Assembly: GCA_947683425.1 (NCBI GenBank)
Contig: CANTUQ010000050.1
Span: 10,098,501 to 10,162,500, forward strand
Length of the DNA: 64,000 nucleotides
Reading direction: 5' to 3'
Source: Excoecaria cochinchinensis
Taxonomy: Eukaryota > Streptophyta > Magnoliopsida > Malpighiales > Euphorbiaceae
The translations under genes and the position numbers were made by a program. The notes beneath the pieces are model-generated. The model ran no database searches, was not told the DNA's origin, and saw only the letters and a list, made by a program, of their open reading frames with translations. Shown piece after piece: positions 49,734-60,000 of the stretch. Each line of letters starts with the position of its first letter. Positions within the stretch are counted from its first letter, which is position 1.

Positions 49734-49842
49734 AATAGGAAAAAGTCGAAATATAAAAAAATAGGAAAAAAGTCGAAATATAAAAAAATAGGAAAAAAGT
49801 CGAAATATAAAAAAATAGGAAAAAAGTCGAAATATAAAAAAA
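49734..49842. repeat. Four tandem copies of a 27-bp repeat beside the tRNA gene
   Basis: Unit AATAGGAAAAAAGTCGAAAT + ATAAAAA, first copy 26 bp and the others 27 bp, nearly identical. Read on the tRNA strand each unit carries two T-runs of 5-7 bases, so the array is a chain of potential RNA polymerase III terminators. The open frame through it (KKSKYKKIG repeats) is not a gene. Confidence 0.9.
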
Positions 49843-49846
49843 CTGA

Positions 49847-49918
49847 CGCCGTTGCCGGGGATCGAACCCGGGTCACCCGCGTGACAGGCGGGAATACTCA
49901 CCACTATACTACAACGAC
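49847..49918 (-). tRNA. tRNA-Asp (GTC)
   Basis: 72 nt, minus strand. Acceptor stem GTCGTTG/CAACGGC (one G-T pair) with discriminator G. Anticodon arm CCCGC-CTGTCAC-GCGGG gives GTC (complement at 49883-49885). T arm CCGGG-TTCGATC-CCCGG. The box A-like TAGTATAGTGG and box B GGTTCGATCCC are present, no intron. It agrees with plant nuclear tRNA-Asp, apart from GGTGAGT where GGTAAGT is usual. Followed within four bases by a T7 run, a good Pol III terminator. A gypsy PBS can match the 3' 18 bases of this tRNA, but the whole cloverleaf is present here. Confidence 0.95.
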
Positions 49919-49955
49919 TTGGTTGTTGTCTTACGTTTAAAGATTAAAACCAGTG

Positions 49956-51096
49956 ATCTTTAGAGATTATTCCCCAAGCTCATCAAGTGATCTTATAGTG
50001 ATGAATCTTTTTGTATGAAGTTTGAATCCTGTTGGAAGGTGTATTAAAATAGATGTTCTCTAGTAATTTATCTTACAACGACATTCTTAAGAAGCTAATC
50101 TTCACATATATTATGCAACTCCATTAAATTTATTCACAATTAAGCACAACACTGCACAATATTTTAAATGGATTTTCACAAAATTATCATATTTTCAAAA
50201 ATGCTATTCAAACTTTCTTATTACAGAAATACAGTTTTTTTTTTTAAAATACCACTTTTTAAAAAGAATTATATTTTCACTCAATTTTTCATTAATCAAC
50301 ATTTTTAAAAGTTTTATATTTAAAATTAACTTTCTATTTTTTCGATTGTAATCTATTTGTCAATATATGTATGTATATCATAGTACTAACTGTCAAAAAT
50401 GCACTTGGTATATCAATAGTTATATAATAAATTACAAAATTAGAAATTCCTATCCTCCACTTTATTATATCTATGTATACAAATAGGTATACCAAACTGT
50501 ATTATTTCAATTGTTAACTTGAATTCGGTATATCCGAGTATACCATATATGGTAATTTCAATATTGAAATTATTTGTTTGTAGTTTTTTTATGCTCACAT
50601 ATACAAGGGTATATTAACCAAAAAATAGAGAAATTAAAGACAGAAATGGAGAATAAAAAATACAAACCTTCAACACGTAAATCTTTTTTCGTGGCTTGGT
50701 ACATAAAATTAAAGAAAATAATTTTGTCATCCTTTTCCTTCTTGCTGGTTTTTGAAGATTTCAATGTCTCTAATTGGATAGACAAGTTTGTCAATCAATT
50801 TTGCAAATATTAGTGTCTTGTTGCATAAAATCACATAAAACGATTGAATTTTATTAGGCTTAGGTTAAGAAAGTTAATTTACACTAATAAATTAGATTTT
50901 TCATTAATTGGTAAAATTTGTTCTAAAAAAAAAAAAAAGTGCTATTTTTGAAAAGGTATTTTAAAAAAGTAAGTTTTTTTTAAAGGTATTTTTGAAACTA
51001 AAAAGAGAAAAATGTATTTTTAAGAAGGAAAGGAACACAAGTGATATTTTATGTAGTTTTCTCTCATGGATTCATTAATTACAAGCTCATAAATTA
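49956..51096. repeat. Downstream flank of protease copy 3 (start of unit 3)
   Basis: Matches 18038-19228 of unit 2 with small indels. Non-coding. The similarity begins about 40 bases beyond the tRNA gene, so the tRNA lies just outside the duplicated block. Confidence 0.8.
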
Positions 51097-54000
51097 CTAA
51101 TAAAGGTAAGCCCATGTAACTGCAATTGGGCTTCTAACACTGTATTCAGCATTGCTCCACACTATTGAACCAAATGCTTCTCCACTTGTTGGTTTCCCAA
51201 CTTTCTTGTTCACAAAAGTTATGCTATATTTCTGCTTGTCCCCAACATTCTTAAACACCAATTGAGTTGGTTGCACCGTGACGGCCACACCAGACGGTGC
51301 AATTACCACAACTTTGTATTTAGATCCAGCAACACCTACATTGGTCAATTCACGGGCGTATTTGATGATCGTTTTATTTTCAAATAAAACCGCAAATGAC
51401 GGATAATTAAACTCTCCAATATCGGAAAATTTGATAGAACAAGTGAGATTAGGATCATTGGCCATTGCTTGAACAATGAATAGGGGATAATCTAATGAAC
51501 ATAATAATTTAATGTAGTCTTGATTGGAGATATCATAAATGAGACCTGGAGAGAAGGCTTTTCTTGGATTAATATGACCCGACCCATGGTCAAATGGGTT
51601 TGAAGATTGTGCAGTTGCTTGATCAGTAATAGTTGAGTTGGTGTTATCAAGTGTGTAGGCAGTGGTCATGATGGCTGATCTAATTGCACTTGGACTCCAA
51701 CTTGGATGGGCTGCTTTTAGTAATGCTGCTATTCCGCTTGCGTGTGGGCATGCCATGGATGTACCTACCATGCAAGTTTTCCACTCAATTATTTTCATCT
51801 TTTAATTTTCTCTTACATACCTATATAGTGCAATTGCAAACATTTGAAGGTTGCATTTTTTATATTTGGGCACTCTAGGATTTTGAACAATCTTCAACTT
51901 GTCAATTTTATTATGGAAAAATGCATTGTAAAATCTTGAATATTTACATTTTTCTATATTAGATTCACATATTTTTAAAAATTGATATTAAATTTTTATA
52001 CTTTTCAAATTATTCATATTAGATCATTTTTATATGAGACTGACATGATAGAGTTGAAATACATGATATATTAATATAATATGAGATAAACTTAAAATGA
52101 ATGCAAGACCCACCTAAACATAGAAAATTGAAAAAATAAAAAATCATAGAGACGTGCAAAAGGTAATAAGTTAATTTTTTTTCTCAAATTTTCATGCCTC
52201 AGTAGATCTTATAGTAATTTTAAGTTAATTTTATACAAAATTAAAATAACATGCATTTTAAATTCATCAATCTCATCTAAATTGAATTTAATGCAAATGA
52301 TTCAAAAATTATAGAAATCCAATATCAACTTTTAAGTATATACGGATATAATGCAGAAAAATCTTAATATTCAAGGATTTGTTTTTAAAAATACTTTGCT
52401 ATAATGAATACCGTAAAGCCACGTGGAAAAAACAAATAATTTTTATAATCAAACTTGTTACTTTTAATAGAAAAAAAAAAGGTAAATAAAACTACAAAAA
52501 AGAATAGATGTAATATAAAATATAATACCTGAAACAATGTTATATTCAATAATTCTATTATCCTCCTTTAAATGAGTTGGTGTAGCAGCAGGACTCCATG
52601 CAGCCAAAATAGAAACTCCAGGAGCTAATACGTCAGGTTTCAAGATTCCTGGTGTCACCTTATTTGGTCCTCTCGAACTAAAATCAGCCACCATGGGCGA
52701 CGGCCGGAAACCCACTTTAGTTCCAGCGAAGCTAAGTAGAACTGTAGGATTAGGATCAGTCTCAATGTATTTCTTAATCAGGTCACCATCTTTATTTGAC
52801 ACCACCACTGTAGGCTCCAAGTCGGCATCTGAATACAATGCCTTGGTTGCTGCCAGGGGATCCACCGTTATCATCCCAACTCCGCCGGCCTTTCGAATAT
52901 TATGACTTTTCTTTGCGTCTCTAATCTTTCCACCATCGCAAAGCACAACTTTTCCACGAACCAAACTTGGTTTTAGTGTACCATCTAAACAGTAATTGCT
53001 TGAAGAATTGTTTTTACCCTTTAAGTACACCAAACCCACTTCTTTATTCCCCATTCCGGGTCCGTTGTATAGTGTCACACCCTGTATACGGTGTTTATTA
53101 CCGAGCAAAGCAAAGCCCGAAAGGACCCGGTCTATGCTTCCAGCAGCTACTGTGAGTATCCATGGAGCTTCATTTGCTAGACTGTATTTTGTTGGTCCAA
53201 AATTCCCACCTGCACAAGACACAAAAATTCCATGTTGCATAGCAGAAAATGCTCCTACAGCAAGTAAGTCGGTGTAATAAGGTGCCGGCTCCAGCGAGCC
53301 AACTGTAAGCGAAAAAGATAGTATATCAACACCATCAAGGATGGCTTGCTCTATAGCTGCAAGGACATCGGCTGCAGCAGATTCAATACTGGTCGACCCA
53401 ACTTTATAGTTTGCTATGCGAGCGTGCACAGCCATTCCCCTAGCAGTGCCTCTCGCATAGCCAAATACACTCACATTGGCTACCGGGGAGCCCGCAATTG
53501 TTGTTGCAGTATGCGACCCGTGCCCGATATAGTCTCTAGCCGAAGCTAAAGCTTTTAATTCTCTTTTCTCGCTTGCTTTGACGAAATAACGGGACCCGAT
53601 TAGTTTTTTGTTGCAGAGTTTGTGATCGAAGTTTGGAGTAGACTTACATTTTCCCTTCCACCGTTTTGGAATATCCGGTAATCCAGTGTCGTCGAAACTT
53701 TTGGATTCCGGCCACACTCCGGAATCTACAACTCCGACAATCACATCCGCAGCAGCTCGTTCGATTTCTTGGAACTCACCTCCTTCAATGAATCCAAAGT
53801 TGGAATTGATGCCTAGGAATTGAGGGGTGCGTGTGGTTTGGAAATGGTAGACTTTATCTTCAAACACATTAAGGACATGATCCAGCTTTCTAAGAGATTC
53901 AGCTTCTTGAGGGTGTAGATGGGCGGCGAAGCCATGGAAGGCAGTGGTGTAGGTGTAGAGAATGGAGTCGGAGGTGGAAGTGAGAGATTGATACCATTGA

Positions 54001-54140
54001 TGGTGAGTGGGAAAGGAGTCGGGCTTTGAGTAGTGATTCATGTGGATAATGTATGTTTTATTATTGGCAGTGGCCAATGAAAGAGTTTGTATAAAAAAAA
54101 GAAAAGTAAGAAACCATATCTTTGCTTGCAAGGAAGCCAT
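51097..54140 (-). CDS. Subtilisin-like serine protease, SBT1.8-like, copy 3 (two exons)
   Basis: Exon 1 is 54140-52529 and exon 2 is 51764-51097; intron 764 bp, same position and phase as the other copies. Product is 759 aa because the last codons differ (ends WAYLY instead of WS or WP). Asp139, His207, Asn313 and Ser540 are conserved. The catalytic His motif reads IGHGSH: the preceding Asn/His of copies 1 and 2 is Ile, and the usual Thr is Ser. Other changes near structural motifs are GFSSRGPN to DFSSRGPN and ILAGWS to ILAAWS. By eye about 40 differences from copy 1 (about 95% identity). No stops; probably a functional secreted protease, perhaps with altered activity. Confidence 0.92.
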
Positions 54141-54390
54141 GATTGTGCGTATTTGGTTTCTGCAGGAAGATTTCCCGTTAATAAGGTTGATTTTCTATAG
54201 AAGATCCATGGGATATATGTAATAATTAATAATTTTGGGGTAATATTTTAATTTTTGTAATTGTTATTATTAGGAGCACACTTGCGATTGAAAGTGGGGT
54301 CACTAGACAATAACATAGGACGATAATGTTGAATAATGTTCACTTCGTAATTATTTAGGTGGACAATGATAAGATAGGAGAGGCCATCAA
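54141..54390. repeat. Upstream flank of protease copy 3 (end of unit 3)
   Basis: Matches the first 250 bases upstream of copies 1 and 2. Similarity to copy 1 stops at about 54390 (after ATCAATTGAT), so copy 3 shares only this proximal promoter with copy 1. Confidence 0.8.
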
Positions 54391-54612
54391 TTGATATCTG
54401 TTTGGATTGCAATCCTTTTTTGCTTTATAATAGCCTAAGACACATGATATATGTCTTCTTTATCTCCACACACCTCACACCGGCTATCCATATGGATACC
54501 TCTATGAAAATTTTGGTCTTTCATGGGCAAAATATCTCCTAAAAATCTCCAAATAAAATTTATGATTTTAAAAGAAATCTTTAATCTTTAAATCTCCTTC
54601 CCAAATACCTTT
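54391..54612. other. Non-coding spacer
   Basis: No recognisable gene. It lies between the end of the duplicated block and the old copia fragment. Confidence 0.5.
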
Positions 54613-55273
54613 ATGATTTCCTTTCCCCTTTCTAACCGAATCCTATGCCACATGATACGTACTAAAAGCACTCATGAATCCTCTTTTCTAAGCCCTATTG
54701 CCAATACTGTGTTTGCTGGAAATTCGAGCGCTTTTACAAATGCAGCCCCAAATGTGACTCAATCTGGTGGTGCATCGCGGTGGTTTCAATCAGCATGGAA
54801 ATAACAACCAAGGGCCACGCAATCGTGGTGGTGCTTAACAAATATATGGATTGCATAATCATTCAGCTTTCACCTGTCGCCATCAGTATTCACCCATTTA
54901 TCCTTCTCAAGCTAATTTCGCAACTCATGGTTTTTACTCTCCTCATGGTGGTTTTGTTCCTACTAGTTCCACTCCTTTGCCACCTTGTACTTAACAACCA
55001 TAGTTCCCAGACACGGCAGCAAACTACCATGTTACACTAGATTTGGCTGCCTTGACCATATATCATCCTTATCAATGTAATGACCAATTATATGTTTGCA
55101 ATTGTAAGGGAATGCCCATTTAGCATACTGGTTTGGTTTCTTTTCCTTCTTTAAATGGTGATCTTACCTTACAATCTACCCTTCATATTCCTGCCATTCA
55201 AAAGAATTTGCTATCTGTCTAATATTCCCTCTTTTGATGATTGGCATAAAAGTTTGGGTAATTTAGCTTCTTC
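54613..55273 (+). pseudogene. Old Ty1/copia gag-protease fragment, left part
   Basis: Plus-strand remnant. Gag C-terminal, Asn/Ser/Gly-rich region (about 54690-54990), then FPDTAANYHVTLDLAAL, a protease active-site region with DTAA for the usual DTGA. Then NDQLYV, FPSLNGDLTLQSTLH, IQKNLLSV and the pre-integrase start WHKSLGNLASS. Stops include TAG at 55121-55123 where Gln is expected. Cut at 55273 by the young copia insertion and continued at 62024. Confidence 0.75.
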
Positions 55274-55739
55274 TGTTAGGATTTATGGACAAATACATTA
55301 TATATATTTAGATTATAATAATTATATGTCATAACTATCATTTAAAAGACTTGGCCTAAGTATTAAAGTGATCTAATTTAATTGAAATTAGATTGGGCCA
55401 TAATAATAATAATATTATAAGTATGGGTTAAATGTATAGATACTCTTTTATAATTTCTAATTTTATGATGGGTTAAATTAGAAATAAAGGAAAATGAAAA
55501 CTTTTTCAGATAAAAGGGTTATGGTCCCCAAATTATAGGTATAGAGATATCGTCTTTCTGATTTCCCATCTGCAGAAGACAGTTTTGATCCTACCTATCA
55601 ATTTGGAAGATCATACGCCGCAAAACTTCAGTATTTTCAACCGAAATCATGAATTCAGGTACGCTTCCGCTACAGATTTTATTTTCTTGATGATTTAACA
55701 TGATTATTATAGCCTAGATAAATTCTAGGGTTTCCTACA
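55274..55739 (+). repeat. 5' LTR of the young copia element
   Basis: 466 bp, matching 61553-62018 at all but one position. It contains an ATG at 55649 followed by CAG|GTACGC, a possible first coding exon. Confidence 0.97.
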
Positions 55740-57047
55740 TTTGGTATCAGAGCCTAAATTTCATGTTAAATCGTTGAGAATTGATTTTTAGGGTTAATGA
55801 TTCTTTTAAATTTATTAAAGTTTTTAATCGAAATTTCATTTAATTTCGATTGCATCTGTGTTGATGGTTTTCTTCGGCGCAATTGAATTGTTGCTTTTTT
55901 TGTGTTGCGATGATTTTGGTTTTATGCGATACTGTGTACGATCATGAATTCTGGCTTCATTTACTGTTATTGGCGTTTACTAAATTCTTTTCATCTGGCT
56001 TTTGAAGTTTGGCCAATTTATTTACTTTTGGCCAATTTGTTTTCTTTACTTTTGGGTTTCATGTTTTTTGTCCTTTAGTGCTGTGGACATCCATCACGTT
56101 TTATGCTCTTGTTATTGGTAATTGATATTAAAATGGCTACTTGGGTTCTGTTCTCACTATATATAATGATTTTGGGTTTGTTCTTATGGTTTTTTGGCAT
56201 TTTGTGGCTGGGGCTTTTCTATTTTGGATAAATATATATATATATATATATATTGGTTGAGTTTGCAAAGCCTTGTTTACGTGGCCATAGTATTACCATT
56301 TATTGATGTTTCTGTTGAATAAATCATGATTTCAGCATCTCTTTTGTTTTATTGGATAAAATCTATTCGCATGACTTTTGGAATTGTGCTTTGGATGATA
56401 TATCAGCGTGCTGTTTGCTTGATGGGCATGTATCTGATTTAATTGATATTTGCACAATTGTAATTGCTTTGGTTGGTCTTTTGTTTATATATACACATAT
56501 ATTAAGTTACTGCCAGTATATATAAGCAAATTTGATATTAAGACATTTTTTATTCTTGATTTCATTTGTTAAATTTCATGGAATTTAAATTTAAATTACA
56601 GTATGGCTATGTATATATTGAGATAGGTTAATTGAACCAATATGTTGCCAAAGTGACCTCTATGGAAGTCAATTGATTTGTTTTAATATATATAATTGGT
56701 ATGTGTATGTAATTACATAAATATTGATTGGCCCAAAGGAAAATTGATGTTTAATATGATTACATATATATTTGTGGCAATTGGCATATGATAATTATTT
56801 GGTTTTACATGTGAATAATAAATCAGCCCAAAGGAAGAATTATTATTTGACATGTTATTTTATTATTTGTGTTTAATTGCTACACCAAGATACCACTTAC
56901 AAGTTAATATTTTATCCAAAGATAAAGTATTAATGGAGTGTCAGGTATCTTGAGATGGGATTTAACTGTATTTAAATTTATTATTCAGTTTTGGTATTAT
57001 GTTGATACTTATGTGAGTTTGTTTTATATGTTTTGTTCTGAATTCAG
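55649..57047 (+). other. Predicted LTR-encoded mini-exon (55649-55658) and leader intron (55659-57047)
   Basis: ATGAATTCAG|GTACGC in the LTR and TCTGAATTCAG|TTTCTG at 57037-57053 form a GT/AG pair. Splicing joins ATG-AAT-TCA-G to TT-TCT-GCT..., giving MNSVSAPAANITASINSIP directly in frame with the Met at 57095. The 1389-base intron contains the PBS and an AT-rich leader. There is a stop in this frame at 57014-57016, so the extension exists only if spliced. Prediction from sequence alone. Confidence 0.55.
55742..55754 (+). other. Primer binding site (initiator tRNA-Met)
   Basis: TGGTATCAGAGCC lies two bases inside the 5' LTR end and matches the usual copia PBS. Confidence 0.93.
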
Positions 57048-57094
57048 TTTCTGCTCCTGCTGCTAATATTACTGCTAGTATCAACTCTATTCCT

Positions 57095-60000
57095 ATGCTG
57101 ACTGGCACGAATTTTAAGGCATGGCAAGAGAGTGTATTGATCACTCTCGGAGTCATGGACCTAGACCTTGCATTAAGGGAACCTAAACCTGCTAATCTTA
57201 CTGCTGAGAGTACCTCTGAACAAAAGAGGGAGATGGAAAAGTGGGAAAGGTCTAATCGCATAAGTCTTATGGTCATTAAGCGTGCCATTCCTGAGGCTTT
57301 TAGGGGCACAACGTCTGATCAGGTGGAAACAGCTAAAGTTTTCCTTGAGGACCTTGAGAAAAGGTTTGCTAAGAATGAAAAGGCTGAAACAAGTACAATC
57401 TTAGCAAAACTCATCTCTATGAGGTATACAGGCAAAGGAAATGTAAGGGAATATATTATGGAAATGTCTAATCTTGCTTCAAGTTTAAGGGCACTCAAGT
57501 TGGATTTATCTGAAGACTTGTTAGTGCATTTGGTTTTGATCTCTCTTCCTGCACAATTTGGTCAAATTAAGGTGAGCTATAACTGTCAAAGGGACTCTTG
57601 GACCCTTAATGAGCTCATCTCTCACTGTGTTCAGGAAGAGGATAGGTTGAAGCAAGAAAAGGCACCAAGTGTCCATTTAGTTTCCACTTCAAAGGACAAG
57701 AAGAAAGAAAATAAGAAAAGGAAGAATAAGGAAGCTGCAGAAACAGCACCACAAAAGAAACAACCTAAAGGACAAACTAAAGATGGTTGCTTCTTTTGTG
57801 GAGCTACAGGACACCAGAAGAAGCAGTGTACCAACTATCACGCTTGGCGTGCTAAGAAAGGTATGCTTCTTAACTTTGTTTGTTCTGAGGTTAATTTGGT
57901 TTCAGTACCTAGACACACTTGGTGGATTGATTCAGGTGCCACAACTCACATTAGTGTGTCTATGCAGGGTTGCCTGAATTGCCGAAAGCCTAATGATGGT
58001 GAGAGATACATCTATTTTGGTGATGGCAAATCAGTGGAAGTTGAAGCAATTGGAACTTTTAGATTATTATTAAGAACTGGTTTCTATTTGGATTTGTTTG
58101 AGACTTTTGTTGTACCGTCTTTTAGGCGGAATTTGATTTCTGTTTCAGCATTGGACAAATTTGGTTATTGTTGTTCATTTGGAAATGGAAAATTTAGTCT
58201 TTATCAAAATTCAAGTTTGGTTGGATCTGGTTCTTTATCAAGTTATGATAATTTATATTTAGTTGATACAATTGCTTCATTTAATGAATCCTTGCATGTT
58301 CATTCAATAGGTAAAAAGCGCAAATTAACTATTGAGAATTCTGCTTCATTATGGCACAAGAGATTAGGTCATATCTCTAAAAAGAGAATTGAGAGACTTG
58401 TGTCTGATGGTATTCTCAATCCCCTTGATTTTACAGACTTTGACATGTGTGTGAATTGTATTAAGGGGAAACAAACAAAGGTTAGGAGATTTGATGCCAA
58501 TAAGAAAACAGATGTGTTAGAACTAATACACACAGATATTTGTGGGCCATTCCCTATGGCTTCTTGGAATGGCCAAACATATTTCATAACGTTCATAGAC
58601 GATTTCAGTCGATATGGCTATCTTTATCTCATTCATGAGAAATCTCAGTCACTGGACATGTTCAAAAGTTTTAAAACTGAAGTTGAAAATCAACTAAATA
58701 AAGGTATTAAAAGCGTTAGATCTGACCGTGGTGGTGAATACTATGGCAGATATGACGGTTCAGGTGAACAACGTCCAGGTCCATTTGCTAAATTTCTAGA
58801 GGAAAGCGGTATCGTACCACAGTACACCATGCCAGGTTCACCCAATATGAATGGTGTTGCTGAAAGACGAAATAGAACGCTTTTAGACATGGTAAGAAGT
58901 ATGATAAGTCACTCTACCTTACCTGAGTCACTCTGGGGAGAGGCATTAAAGACTGCAGCTTATATACTCAACAGGGTACCAACAAAGGCAACTGGTAAAA
59001 CCCCTTATGAACTTTGGACAGGTAAGAAGCCTAGTCTAAAGCATCTTCATATTTGGGGATGTCCAGCTGAGGCAAGGCCTTATAGGCCAAATGAAAAGAA
59101 ACTGGACTCTAGGACTATCAGTTGTTATTTTATTGGATACTCTGAACGCTCTAGGGGTTACAAATTTTATGATCCCACAAGTAAGTCTATTTTTGAGACA
59201 GGTAATGCTCGGTTCTTTGAGGATGTTGAGTTTGCGGGGGGAGAAAGATTTAAGGACTTTGTCTTTGAAGAGGAATATGTTGATATTCCTTTAATTGCTA
59301 TGGACAATAATCAGGAACAGATTATCATACCAGATATTGTTCATGATGCAATTTTAGATCAAGACAATGTCATTGATCCTCCTATTCAGGCTCAAGGAGA
59401 TGTTCTTGAAGAACAAACTCTACAGCCTCAAGAACCATTGCCATTAAGGAGATCCACTAGAGAAAGAAGAAATGCAATTTCAGATGATTATGTTGTGTTT
59501 CTTCATGAACATGATGTTGACATTGGAGTGATGGAAAATGATCCAGTCAATTTTCATCAAGCAATGGAAAGTTCAAATTCTCAAAAGTGGAGAGATGCCA
59601 TGAATGAAGAGATTAAGTCTATGAAAGACAATGACGTATGGGATCTTGTTCCATTGCCTGAAGGTACAAAACCCATTGGTTGTAAATGGATTTTTAAAAC
59701 CAAAAGGGATTCAAAAGGCAATGTGGAAAGGTACAAAGCACGTCTTGTCGCTAAAGGCTTTACACAGAAAGAAGGCATTGATTATAAAGAGACTTTCTCT
59801 CCAGTTTCATCGAAAGACTCTTTTAGGATTATAATGGCATTAGTAGCACATTTTGATCTTGAGCTACATCAGATGGATGTTAAGACAGCGTTTCTCAATG
59901 GTGACATTGATGAAACAATTTATATGGTGCAACCAGAAAACTATGTATCAGAAGATACAAAGTCAATGGTTTGTAAATTGAAGAAATCCATCTATGGGCT

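Noticed and set aside
49734..49842. CRISPR-like array
   Set aside because: Direct tandem repeat without spacers, in a plant nuclear context.
49847..49864. Gypsy primer binding site (TGGCGCCGTTGCCGGGG-like)
   Set aside because: The full 72-nt tRNA with anticodon arm and terminator is present, and no LTR end adjoins it.
49728..49940. Frame encoding KKSKYKKIG repeats, resembling a short basic repeat protein
   Set aside because: It is the 27-bp tandem array read through the tRNA gene; a 27-base unit is always open in a frame without a stop.
54780..55040. Hydrophobic 86-codon frame
   Set aside because: Out-of-frame reading of the old copia gag fragment, whose protease continuation is clear in another frame.
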